From: Candidatus Zixiibacteriota bacterium
Lineage (GTDB): Bacteria; RBG-13-66-14; B26-G2; WVWN01
Direction of reading: 5' to 3'
NCBI GenBank assembly: GCA_030613505.1
Contig: JAUWLW010000043.1
Coordinates: 1-22,016 of the forward strand
DNA length: 22,016 bases
In this document: piece after piece, positions 1 through 8,200 of the stretch
Layout of the letters: each line of letters begins with the position of its first letter
How positions within the stretch are numbered: the stretch's first letter is position 1
Made by a program: the position numbers and the translations under genes
The notes under the pieces: model-generated
Told to the model about the DNA's origin: nothing
Database searches by the model: none
Seen by the model: the letters and a program-made list of their open reading frames with translations, nothing else

Positions 1-110
1 GGCGCCGCGCCCTCAAAACGCGAAGGCGCGCCGTCGACGATACAATCCGCCGACCACGCGCCCACGACGCTGGCCAATATCAACGCCGCCACCGACGGCG
101 CTCTCTTCAC
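1..110 (-). CDS. Secreted or membrane-anchored protein, N-terminal fragment
   Basis: Only the first ~37 residues lie in the window; the gene continues past the left edge. From a GTG at 110 the protein begins MKRAPSVAALILASVVGAWS, a short basic stretch followed by a hydrophobic core and a plausible signal peptidase I site (WSA before Asp-Cys). I prefer the GTG because GAGGGG lies a few bases upstream (119-114). An in-frame ATG at 134 would add eight residues (MGRKKEGS) and has only a weak GAGGT directly against it. A good minus-strand promoter at 225-198 supports expression. No function can be assigned from the part that is visible. Confidence 0.5.
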   Translation of the reverse strand, partial: MKRAPSVAALILASVVGAWSADCIVDGAPSRFEGAA

Positions 111-197
111 GCTCCCCTCTTTTTTCCGTCCCATACCTCAAGGCGCCCGTATAAACCGCCAAAACCCGTCCCGGCGAACACCTCTCCTGTGCCGAAT

Positions 198-225
198 TCT
201 ATATTAATTAGGGGCAAGTTGTCAA
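198..225 (-). promoter_or_regulatory. Sigma-70-type promoter for the leftward secreted-protein gene
   Basis: Read on the minus strand, a perfect -35 TTGACA (225-220) is followed after 16 nt by TATAGA (203-198). The transcript would start near 191 and have a leader of about 80 nt before the GTG at 110. The site is in one of the few AT-rich patches here. Confidence 0.55.
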
Positions 226-271
226 CGGTTTTTTCTCACGCCCGCCGTGCGGCGCCGTTTCCCCTTTTTCC

Positions 272-300
272 TTTACTTCGTAAGTATAATTTAATAAAAT
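272..300 (+). promoter_or_regulatory. Promoter for the ligase/branching-enzyme pair
   Basis: TTTACT (272-277), 17 nt spacer, TAAAAT (295-300). The predicted start is near 307, leaving a leader of only about 13 nt before the ATG at 320. No Shine-Dalgarno sequence is visible in that leader, so the mRNA may be nearly leaderless. A TATAAT at 285-290 also exists but has no partner at a usable distance. Confidence 0.45.
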
Positions 301-319
301 CCTTCAAACTCCCGCGATT

Positions 320-1411
320 ATGAAAACAACTTCCGAACTCCACTTCGGCGTGGAGGAGGAGTTCGCGCTCCTCAACGCCGACGGCTCGCTGGCCAACGAG
401 GTCGACGCGCTGCTGGCCCGCGTCCCGGACCGGTACAAACCCGACCGCGTCAAGCGCGACCTCCACTATTGCATGGTGGAGGTGACGACGCCGGTGTGCG
501 ACTCTCCCGCGGCGGTCGAGCGCTCGTTGACGGAGCTCCGGCGGGTGGTGGGCGAGGCCGCCGCGACACTCGGCCTGCGCGTAATCTCGAGCGGCGTCCA
601 CCCCACCGCGCCGATGGAACAAGGGAAACTGGTCGAAACGCCGCGCTTCCGGCGCCTCATAGACGGCGGCGCGCTGCGGGGCGACGGCGTGCACTTCGGC
701 TTCCACCTCCACGTCTCGCTCGACGGCCCGGAGGCGCGCGTGGGCGTCGTCAACCGCCTGCGCTGGCATATCCCGGAGCTGGTGGCGCTATCGGTGAACG
801 CGCCCTTCTACCGCGGCGAGTACCACGACGTGAAGTCGGTCCGGCTGGAGTACTACGACCCGGTCCCCACCGTCGGCCCGCCGCCCGTCATTGAGGAATT
901 CGCCGACTGGGCCGACGTGCTGAAGTCCTTCGCGCGCTACGGCGTCGAAGGCGAACGCGACCACTACGGCGACATCCGCCACCGCTCGAGCCCCCCCACG
1001 CTCGAGGTGCGTGTAATGGACACGCAGCAGTCGGTCGCCGAGACGCTGGCCGCGGCGGCGTACGTGTGGGCGCTGGTACGCCACTACCTGACCATCCTGG
1101 ACGACGAGTACCTGCCGCCGATGACGGAGGACGAGCTGGCGGCGAACCGCGAGGCCGCGTGGCAGCACGGCCTCGACGGCGTCTTCCGCTTCTACGGCGA
1201 CGCCGTACCGCGGGCGGATTACATCGGCCACACGCTCCACCACCTGCTCGAGCGCAATACGCCGGAAGCTCCCTACCTGGAGCGGTTGGCGGCGCGCGTC
1301 GCCGCGGGCGAGACCGGCGCGGACGCTCAGCTAACCTTCCTCGAAAGCGACCGCGTCGACGGCCCGGCGCTACTGGCCGAGCTCGAGCGCAAATTCGCCG
1401 AGGGGCTCTAA
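320..1411 (+). CDS. YbdK-type carboxylate-amine ligase (glutamate-cysteine ligase family 2)
   Basis: The 363-residue protein matches the GCS2/YbdK family in length (E. coli YbdK is 372) and pattern. The diagnostic GVEEEF lies at residues 10-15, followed by an EVTTPVCDS-type segment near residue 54 and an arginine-rich DIRHRSSPPTLEVRVMD motif at about two thirds. Family members join an amino group to a carboxylate with ATP; E. coli YbdK has weak glutamate-cysteine ligase activity, but the natural substrate of most members is unknown. The ATG at 320 puts the motif at the usual distance from the N-terminus. It overlaps the next gene by one base (TAATG), so the two are probably co-translated. It is cytoplasmic, with no signal peptide. 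The family call is firm; the substrate is not known. Confidence 0.85.
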   Translation: MKTTSELHFGVEEEFALLNADGSLANEVDALLARVPDRYKPDRVKRDLHYCMVEVTTPVCDSPAAVERSLTELRRVVGEAAATLGLRVISSGVHPTAPMEQGKLVETPRFRRLIDGGALRGDGVHFGFHLHVSLDGPEARVGVVNRLRWHIPELVALSVNAPFYRGEYHDVKSVRLEYYDPVPTVGPPPVIEEFADWADVLKSFARYGVEGERDHYGDIRHRSSPPTLEVRVMDTQQSVAETLAAAAYVWALVRHYLTILDDEYLPPMTEDELAANREAAWQHGLDGVFRFYGDAVPRADYIGHTLHHLLERNTPEAPYLERLAARVAAGETGADAQLTFLESDRVDGPALLAELERKFAEGL

Positions 1412-3114
1412 TGGCCGCGAACGGCAGCCGGCGTCATTTCAGCTTCGTCCTGCACGGCCACTTGCCGTACGTACTGGGCCACGGCGGCTGGCCCCACGGC
1501 ACGGACTGGCTCTTCGAGGCCGCGTGCGAGACGTACCTCCCTCTCCTCCGGACGTTCCGCCAACTCTTGGACGAGGGAATCAAGGCCCGCGTCACGATGG
1601 GCATCACGCCCGTCCTGGCGGAGCAACTCGCCGACCCGGCCTTCGCCGCCGGCCTGGGCGATTACGTAGAGATAAAAATCCGCGCCGCCCACGACGACGC
1701 CGCGGCCTTCCACGCCGCCGGCCAGGCCGAGTTGGCGTCGCTCGCCGACGCGTGGCGCGACTTCTACGGCGCCGCCCGGGCCGAATTCCAAGACGCTCTC
1801 GCCGGCGACATAATCGGCGCGTTCCGAGAACTGCAGGAGGAGGACGCCCTAGAGCTCGTCACCTGCGCCGCGACCCACGCCTACCTCCCCCTCCTGGGCC
1901 GCGAGGAATCGATAGGATTGCAAATCCGCGCCGCCGTGAACGCCCATCGGCGGCACTTCGGCCGCGCGCCCGCCGGCTTCTGGCTGCCGGAGTGCGCGTA
2001 CCGTCCGGGCTACGAGTGGCGTTATCCCCTCGAGCCCTGGTCGGCGCGCCCCGCCCGCCCCCGCCCCGGCCTCGAGGAGTCGCTCTCTCGCGCCGGCCTA
2101 AAATACTTCGTCGTCGACACCCATCTTCTGACCGGCGGCAAGACCCTGGGCGTATACGCGGCGCGATTCGAGGCGCTGCGGCGGATCTACCAGCAGATGA
2201 GGGCGGGGGCTGAGCCGTCGACGCCCGGGGCGGACCTCACGCCGCACCGGCCGTATTACGTCGGCGCCGCGGACCCGGCCGTGGCCTGCTTCGTACGCGA
2301 CGCCGAGACCGGCCTCGTCGTGTGGTCCGGCGAGCACGGCTACCCGGGCGACGGTTGGTACCTGGACTTCCACAAGAAACACTTCCCCGGCGGCCTGCGC
2401 TACTGGCGCGTCACCGCCGCCGCGGCCGACATGGGAGCCAAGGAGCCGTACCGCCCGGCCGAGGTGCCGGCGCGTATAACCGAGAATGCGGACCACTTCG
2501 CCTCGCTGGTGCGGCGGCTACTGAGCCAAGAGAGCGCGCCGTCGCCTATGCTGACGGCGCCGTACGACGCCGAGCTCTTCGGCCACTGGTGGCACGAGGG
2601 GCCGGCCTGGCTGGGCGAAGTTCTGCGGCGCCTCGACGCCGCACCGGACGTAGAGCTCGCGACTTGCGGCGAATACCTGGAGCGCTTCGCGCCCGACGTC
2701 GCCGTCGCGCTGCCGGAGGGGTCGTGGGGAGAGGGTGGCTTCCACGGCATCTGGTTGAATCCCGATACCGAATGGTCGTGGCGGTTGATATACGAGCTCG
2801 AGGACGAGCTGGTCGAGGAGGCCGCGGCAAGCCGGTCGCCTTTGGCGGAACGGCTCTTCGAGCAGGCGCTGCGCGAGTTTATGCTGCTTACCGCTTCCGA
2901 CTGGCAGTTCCTTATAAACACCGGGACCGCGCGCGACTACGCCGAAAGCCGCCTCCGCGGCCACCACGATTCGGCGCGGCGGCTGCTGGCGCTCGCGGGC
3001 CGCGAGCGAGAGGGCGCGCCGCCAAGCCGTGAAGAAATGGACTACTTGGCCGGCCTCGAGCAAACCGACCGGCTTTTCCCGGATTTAAAGGCGGCCTGGT
3101 TCTCCCCGCTTTAA
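1411..3114 (+). CDS. GH57 1,4-alpha-glucan branching enzyme
   Basis: 567 residues from the ATG that overlaps the upstream stop codon (TAATG at 1409-1413); earlier in-frame codons are inside the previous gene. It has the GH57 order of motifs: FVLHGHLPYV at residues 12-21, FWLPECAY at 190-197 with the likely nucleophile Glu194, and TAPYDAELFGHWW at 382-394 with the likely acid/base Asp386. This spacing fits GH57 branching enzymes of the TK1436 type (Glu183/Asp354). The C-terminal ~150 residues fit the DUF1957-type helical domain that follows the barrel in these enzymes. It would transfer alpha-1,4 glucan segments to make alpha-1,6 branches in glycogen, in the cytoplasm. No glycogen synthase or phosphorylase is in the window. 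Confidence 0.88.
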   Translation: MAANGSRRHFSFVLHGHLPYVLGHGGWPHGTDWLFEAACETYLPLLRTFRQLLDEGIKARVTMGITPVLAEQLADPAFAAGLGDYVEIKIRAAHDDAAAFHAAGQAELASLADAWRDFYGAARAEFQDALAGDIIGAFRELQEEDALELVTCAATHAYLPLLGREESIGLQIRAAVNAHRRHFGRAPAGFWLPECAYRPGYEWRYPLEPWSARPARPRPGLEESLSRAGLKYFVVDTHLLTGGKTLGVYAARFEALRRIYQQMRAGAEPSTPGADLTPHRPYYVGAADPAVACFVRDAETGLVVWSGEHGYPGDGWYLDFHKKHFPGGLRYWRVTAAAADMGAKEPYRPAEVPARITENADHFASLVRRLLSQESAPSPMLTAPYDAELFGHWWHEGPAWLGEVLRRLDAAPDVELATCGEYLERFAPDVAVALPEGSWGEGGFHGIWLNPDTEWSWRLIYELEDELVEEAAASRSPLAERLFEQALREFMLLTASDWQFLINTGTARDYAESRLRGHHDSARRLLALAGREREGAPPSREEMDYLAGLEQTDRLFPDLKAAWFSPL

Positions 3115-3146
3115 CGGCGGGTTCCGGCCGCGCCGTTCGCATCGCC

Positions 3147-3887
3147 GTGACGAGGATTATAAAAATAACGCTGGAGTACGACGGTACCGACTACGCCGGC
3201 TGGCAAGTCCAACCGGACGCGGCCACGGTGGAGGGGACGGTGGAGGAGGCGCTCGAGAAAATCCTGAAGGAGCCGACGCGGGTCCGCGGCGCGGGCCGCA
3301 CCGACGCCGGCGTCCACGCCGCGGGCCAGGTGGCCCACTTCGAGACTTCCTCGCACATGACGACCGACGAGTTCGTGCGCGCACTCAACAGCGTGCTCGG
3401 CGAGGACGTGCGCGTCCTGTCGGCCGAGGAAGCGCCGGCCGGCTTTCACGCCCGGCGCTCGGCCCAAAGCCGCACCTACCGCTACGCCGTTACGCGCGTC
3501 GATTCCGTCTTCACGCGCCGGAACGCGTACTACGTGCCCGGGCCGCTGAACATAGAGGCGATGCGCCAGGCCGCCGCGGCCCTCGTGGGCGAGCACGACT
3601 TCGCCGCCTTCGGCAACCTATCGGACGACTACGACGCGACGACGCGCCGCGTTACGGAGCTCCGCGTGGAAGAGACGCTCAACGGCCTGGAGTTCTACGT
3701 CACCGCTAACGCCTTCCTCTATAAAATGGTGCGCAACGTCGTCGCGACGCTGCTGGCGGTAGGGCGGGGGGAGCTCGCGCCGGCCGACGTCGCCCGCTTG
3801 TTGGCGGCGGGAGACCGCGCGGCGCTGGGGCCGCCGGCGCCGCCGCAAGGCCTTACGCTGATGCGCGTAACGTACGGAAGCATTTAA
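3147..3887 (+). CDS. truA: tRNA pseudouridine synthase A (positions 38-40)
   Basis: 246 residues, close to the usual TruA length. The N-terminus has LEYDGTDYAGWQ at 9-20, and the catalytic motif RGAGRTDAGVHA carries Asp53, equivalent to Asp60 of E. coli TruA. A late KMVRNVV segment also fits. TruA makes pseudouridine at positions 38, 39 and 40 in the anticodon arm of many tRNAs. The start is GTG at 3147, giving the typical VTRIIKITLEYDGT opening; there is no ATG alternative and no clear Shine-Dalgarno sequence. It lies 32 nt after the branching enzyme, and a tRNA gene follows directly, with the tRNA promoter only 1 nt past the truA stop. Confidence 0.93.
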   Translation: MTRIIKITLEYDGTDYAGWQVQPDAATVEGTVEEALEKILKEPTRVRGAGRTDAGVHAAGQVAHFETSSHMTTDEFVRALNSVLGEDVRVLSAEEAPAGFHARRSAQSRTYRYAVTRVDSVFTRRNAYYVPGPLNIEAMRQAAAALVGEHDFAAFGNLSDDYDATTRRVTELRVEETLNGLEFYVTANAFLYKMVRNVVATLLAVGRGELAPADVARLLAAGDRAALGPPAPPQGLTLMRVTYGSI

Positions 3888-3888
3888 T

Positions 3889-3917
3889 TTGACTTCGTCG
3901 GGGGGATATGATAAATA
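3889..3917 (+). promoter_or_regulatory. Promoter of tRNA-Leu
   Basis: TTGACT (3889-3894), exactly 17 nt, then TAAATA (3912-3917) preceded by TG at 3909-3910 (extended -10). Transcription would begin near 3924, just before the mature tRNA 5' end at 3928. Confidence 0.65.
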
Positions 3918-3927
3918 TTAACCGCAC

Positions 3928-4013
3928 GCCCGGGTGGCGGAATTTGGTAGACGCGCATGGTTGAGGGCCATGTGGGATACTTTCCTGTGCGGGTTCGAGT
4001 CCCGCCCCGGGCA
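3928..4013 (+). tRNA. tRNA-Leu (anticodon GAG)
   Basis: An 86-nt class II tRNA folds cleanly. The acceptor GCCCGGG (3928-3934) pairs with CCCGGGC (4006-4012), with discriminator A at 4013. The anticodon stem is CATGG/CCATG with loop TTGAGGG, giving anticodon GAG at 3963-3965. There is a long variable arm (about 3973-3988), and the T-stem GCGGG/CCCGC encloses TTCGAGT. The long variable arm and discriminator A fit leucine. The 3' CCA is not encoded (AAT follows), so it must be added after transcription. A promoter sits just upstream and a hairpin terminator just downstream, making it a single-tRNA unit. Confidence 0.95.
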
Positions 4014-4020
4014 AATGATA

Positions 4021-4048
4021 AGCGGCCCTTTCGGGCCGCTATTTTATT
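4021..4048 (+). terminator. Rho-independent terminator after tRNA-Leu
   Basis: Perfect 8-bp stem AGCGGCCC/GGGCCGCT with a TTTC loop, followed by ATTTTATT. The T-rich tail is on the plus strand, so it ends tRNA transcription; the same hairpin lies just beyond the stop of the convergent DUF4388 gene. Confidence 0.85.
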
Positions 4049-4066
4049 CGTCGTGGTGTCGCCGTG

Positions 4067-4822
4067 CTAACTTGCCGACGCAACCGCCCGCTCGCTCTCG
4101 CCGGGCGCGTGGAGCCGGATCATGTTCATGTTAATTAAGCCGAACACGACGCGGCACACCTCGAACCGGCTCATGCCGCCGTCCTCAGCGATGGAGGATA
4201 TGTCGCGCTTGCCGTCCAGGAAGCTGACAACCCTCCACTCCGACGGCGAAAGCTTTATGTTGCCGGTCGCCGCCGGGTTGGGGTTTATGACGTACACCTC
4301 GTGGTACGAGCGTATGACGTCCTTAATCTGGCTCCACTCCTCGATGCGACGCGCCCCCTCCAGGATGACGTGTTCCACGTCCATCGAGACCAATATGTCC
4401 TCGTCTTCCAGGTCCAGCTCCGGGAAGAAGCGGAAGCGCCCGGCCCGCTCGCCGATGGCGGCGTAGATCGACTCTTTGATCTGGTGTTTGATTTTGCCTT
4501 CCAGCGTCGCGCGGTCCAGGGCCTCCATCGCCACCAATATTGTGCCCAGGCGGTTGGGATTCCCCTCGGCCTGCATCTTCTTCTGCGCCCGTAGGCCGAG
4601 CTCGAGCTGCTCCTCGGTTATCGCCCCTTCCCTCAATAGTATGGTACCCAATTGTTCGCGCTGGTTCGACGGCGTCGCGAAGACCGCCTTCCCGTCCTTG
4701 AAGTAAACCCATATCGTCTCGCGTTCGCCCTCCACGGACAGAGTACCGGTCTTCCGGCCCTGGCCGATAATTTGTATGACTTCCACGAGCGAAAAATCCC
4801 TTATGTCGCCCTCGATAGACAT
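4067..4822 (-). CDS. DUF4388-domain protein with MshEN-like and winged-helix-like segments
   Basis: 251 residues from ATG 4822 (MSIEGDIRDFSLVEVIQIIG). Residues 1-55 are a typical DUF4388 start: GDI..FSL.EVIQ, then GTLSVEG and a FKDGKAVFA strand. Residues 57-115 (LGTILLREGAITEEQLELGL, repeated as LGTILVAMEALDRATLEGKI) resemble the N-terminal domain of type II secretion/MshE ATPases. The last ~50 residues (LSPSEWRVVSFLDGKRDISSI, then VVFGLINMNMIRL) look like a winged helix. DUF4388 proteins are associated with gliding motility and two-component signalling, but this protein's role is unknown. A TTG at 4834 would add four residues; neither start has a good ribosome site. It is alone on this strand. 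Confidence 0.75.
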   Translation of the reverse strand: MSIEGDIRDFSLVEVIQIIGQGRKTGTLSVEGERETIWVYFKDGKAVFATPSNQREQLGTILLREGAITEEQLELGLRAQKKMQAEGNPNRLGTILVAMEALDRATLEGKIKHQIKESIYAAIGERAGRFRFFPELDLEDEDILVSMDVEHVILEGARRIEEWSQIKDVIRSYHEVYVINPNPAATGNIKLSPSEWRVVSFLDGKRDISSIAEDGGMSRFEVCRVVFGLINMNMIRLHAPGESERAVASAS

Positions 4823-4942
4823 AGCGTAAGGCAAACGTGCGCGTTACTTCATACCGCAGTGTAACTTCACGCCGCCGGGAAAGCCGCCGGCACGACTACG
4901 AAACGGCCGTTTTTAACGCCGCCCGGTTACTTCGCCCTCGAC

Positions 4943-5155
4943 TTACTTTCTGGGCTGCCGGCGCCCCTGCCGCCAGGCGACAGCGTCTTCGGGGAGGCAG
5001 CACACCGCGCCGCCGACGCGGACTACCGGTAAACCTTCCTGCTCTTTCCTCTTTGCGGTAGCTACCGAACAATCGAGGAAATCCGCAATCCGCATCCACC
5101 CCATCAGTATTCTAGACTGGCGGGTACTCTTCTTTTTAACCACCAGATACACCAC
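4943..5155 (-). CDS. Small helix-turn-helix (HTH_17/excisionase-like) DNA-binding protein
   Basis: About 70 residues. Residues 17-61 have the pattern of MerR-like/excisionase HTH proteins: GWMRIADFLDCSVATAKRK, then EGLPVVRVGG, then LPEDAVAW, which is the usual helix-turn-helix plus wing and a final Trp. A basic tail (RQGRRQPRK) follows. The start is uncertain. GTG 5155 is used here, but the same frame stays open upstream to 5185 (…ISYEAKSGVVYLVV), with no ATG or GTG before 5155. The nearest good ribosome site (AAAGGAG, 5199-5193) instead serves an ATG at 5183 in another frame. No integrase or phage gene is nearby, so excision is not implied; a small regulator or a relic of a lost element is possible. 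Confidence 0.6.
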   Translation of the reverse strand: MVYLVVKKKSTRQSRILMGWMRIADFLDCSVATAKRKEQEGLPVVRVGGAVCCLPEDAVAWRQGRRQPRK

Positions 5156-5200
5156 CCCACTCTTCGCTTCGTAAGAAATCCATGCCTACTATCTCCTTTC

Positions 5201-5229
5201 ATTATAGCAGATTCCGAACTCGCGGGCAA
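5201..5229 (-). promoter_or_regulatory. Extended -10 promoter for the small HTH gene
   Basis: On the minus strand TTGCCC (5229-5224), 17 nt, then TATAAT (5206-5201) preceded by TGC, a full extended -10. The predicted start is near 5194, inside or just before AAAGGAG (5199-5193), so the leader would be extremely short. Confidence 0.5.
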
Positions 5230-5257
5230 ATTTATTATGACCCGAATTTAAATCAAA

Positions 5258-8200
5258 CTATACCGCGCCCCCCGCCGATAACGCGTCGCGAGCCAACCGC
5301 GGCGCCTCGCCGAGCAATTCCTCGCCGCGCGAAAGCAGCGCCGCCGCCGGCCCGGGCTCCACCACGCGTTCGCCCGCGGGCGCCCGCGGGAAGACAAGGT
5401 ACGCCCGGGCGACCGCGCAAGCCGTCACTCGCGCCAGCGCCGCCGCATATACCGCCATCTGGTCGCCGTACTTCCCTTCCGCCCGCTCCGCCCCCCCGGC
5501 CTCGTCCGTCTTGTAGTCCACGACAACGAGCCCTTCGGCCGTCTCGTATACCAAATCCGCCTTCCCGGTAACGACGGCGTCTCCCACCGTCACGGCGAAA
5601 GGCATCTCCCGGTAATACGCCGGCGCGGCCGCGGCTTCCCGGACCGGCGCCGTCGCCAGGCAGTCCCGCGCCCAGGCCGCCACGGCGGCCGCGTCTTCGT
5701 CGCCTAAACCCTCGCGAGCGCAAGCGGCCGCGGCGATTTCCTCCAACGCGGCGCCCGTCGCCAGGTCCACTTCCTCCATGACGGCGTGCAGCGCGGAGCC
5801 CAGCTTGAGGGCGTCGGGCCGCGACGCCGGCGCCTCCTCGAACTCCGCCGGCACCTCCTCTTCGACCCGCGCCAACGCGGTGGCCGCGATTACCGCTACG
5901 GGTACGCTGGCCCGGTCGAGCTCTTCCGCCAGGCTTTTCTTCCACCCTTCGCAACCCGGGCCGAGTTCCGGCGCCGCCGGTTCCTCGGGACGGGGCCGAC
6001 GGACCCGACGCCGTTCCTCGGCGGGGTCGACGCGCACCACCCCCACCGACCGCGCCGCCTCGGCCTCGGCCAACGTCTCGGCGAGCGAGTTTTCGCCCGC
6101 TTCCGCCATACGGGGCAGGACGAGGAGGTCCCGCGCCCGCGTCGCGGCGACGTAGTCCAGCCGCCGCTCCTCCGCCTCGCCGAAGCGGCCTTCGCGAGCC
6201 GCCGCGTCCTCGTACCCGGGCGTAAGCAGCTGCGTCCCTTCGCTCCGGCTGCCGGCGCGCACGTGCAGCAGGCCGGTCCGGCGGTCGACGAACGCCGTCT
6301 CGCCCCGGCCCTTCCCGGCGTCCCTCGCCCAATCGACGAAGACGACGGCGTTGAACTCCAGCCCCTTGGCGCCGTGTACGGTCATGATACGCACGAAATC
6401 GTCGCCGGGCTCGAGCGCGGGCGACTCGTGCTCCGCCTCCTCGCGCCCCGCCATCTCGCCCAGCCAGCGCGCGAACGCCCGCAGGCCGACGCCGCCGGTC
6501 TGGACGAACTTCCGGGCCGACGCCAAAACCTTGCGGACGTTGGCCACGGCGCGCGGGCCGTCGCCCCAAAGCGCCGCCTTGGTGAGCAGGCCGGTATATT
6601 CCGCCAGCCGCGCCAGCGTCGCCGCCGGCGACCTTTCGGCGCGGCCTTCGTGCAACCTCTTCAACAAACCGAGGGCGTCGGCGAAGCGGCGCGGCCCCGC
6701 CCGCGGGGGGTCTACGCGGTAGTCGAAAACGCCGCCCGCCAACTTGAAGCGAAGCAGCTCGTCGGCGTTGAAAGAGAACAGCGGCGACGTGAGCGTAGCG
6801 ACCAGCGCCGGCTCGTCGGCGGGGTTGTCGAGCGCCCGCGCCGCGGCGGCCATGGCCTTGACCTCCGGCCGCACGTAGAACGTCCGGCCGCCCAGCGTAT
6901 AGAAAGGAACGCCCCACGCCTCCAACGCCTCCTCCCACGTAGGTACGTTTGTACGCGCCCGGAAAAGTAGCGCCACGTCGCGGTACGCTAACGGGCGGCG
7001 CACGCCGGCCTCTTTATCGTAAACCTCGAACTCGCCGGCGTCGACGGCGCGCCTTACAAACGCCGCCACGGCCTCGGCCGCCTCCTCCTCCGCCTCGAAG
7101 GCGCCGTCGGGGCCCTCCAAAAACCTGGCCGCGGGCGCGTCGCGCTGGCGCTCGCGGGTTAAGGGAGAGGGCGCGAGCGCACCGTAGGCCGGCTGATACG
7201 GCGGGTCCCCCTCGCCGAAGACGCCGCCGAAAGCGTCGTTCACGAAGGATACCAGCTCGGGCGCCGCGCGGAAGTTGTCGGTCAGCCGCAGGACCTCCCC
7301 GCCCTCCCGCGTCACGACGTCGCACGCGGCCTCGTATATCTCCACGTCGGCGCGCCGGAACCGGGAGATGGATTGCTTGGGGTCGCCGACGACGAAGAGC
7401 TTTCCGGGCACCAGCGCCACGTCGCGCCAGTCCGTCGCCACGGCGCCCTCCTCCGCCAGGAAGAATATCAACTCCACCTGGAGCGGGTCCGTATCCTGGA
7501 ACTCGTCCACCAGGACGTGGCGGTAGCGCCGTTGGAAGTACTCGCGTGCGCCGTTCTCCTTACGGCGCAGCAGCCGCACCGCCCGGAGCAGCAAGTCGTG
7601 GAAGTCGAGGCCGCCGAGCTCTTCTTTGCGCCCGTCGAAGGCCCGGGCCGCGCCGGCAAGCCACGAGACGAGCGGCGGCAGCATCGCCCGCTGGCGGCCG
7701 TCGCACACCCGCGCCAGCGCCTCCGCCACCGGCCGCAACCACTTTTCGTTTAATTCGTCCTTCGTCTCCCCCGGGCGCCAATTCTTTTTGGCCCCGCCGG
7801 CCTTTATCGAAAGCGAGCACGCCCGCTCGAGGTCGCCGGCCTCGAGCGCTTGCGCCAGGTCGTCGAGAGAAGCGAACGTGCGGTAACAGGCGTCGCCGCG
7901 GTCGAGGCACCGGTCGCGCACCTCGTCGAAACGCGCCCGCGCGGCGCGCACCGCCTCGCGCACCTCGCCCGGGTCCACGGCGGGGATATCGTACCCTTCC
8001 ACGTCGACGACGTCGCGCTCCGCCGACGCCGCCGCTACAACGCGCTCCAGAAGCTCGAGCCGGGGCGAGCCGAAGTGGGCCCACGCCGACGCCCAGGGCG
8101 CCGCGCCTTCCGCCCGTTCCGCCTCCGCCTGCAGCCACTCCTCCCATACTTGCTCGAAAAGCAGCGTCGCCCCCACCGCGTCGAGAACTTGAAAAGCCGG

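Noticed and set aside
1066-1410. N-terminal extension of the GH57 gene upstream of 1411
   Set aside because: It reads through the ligase gene in another frame with low-complexity Arg/Gly sequence; ATG 1411 gives the normal GH57 beginning.
3928-4013. tRNA-Leu as an attachment site for an integrated element
   Set aside because: Neighbours on both sides have ordinary GC-rich composition, there is no integrase, and I saw no repeated copy of the tRNA 3' end in the window.
4943-5155. Excisionase of a prophage
   Set aside because: The fold fits, but no integrase, phage gene or composition shift is nearby; small HTH proteins of this type also act as plain regulators.
5253-6938. 561-residue minus-strand ORF and several other long ORFs inside addA and addB
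   Set aside because: They are Arg/Gly/Pro-rich readings in other frames of GC-rich genes, with no motifs, and overlap genes with complete catalytic motif sets.
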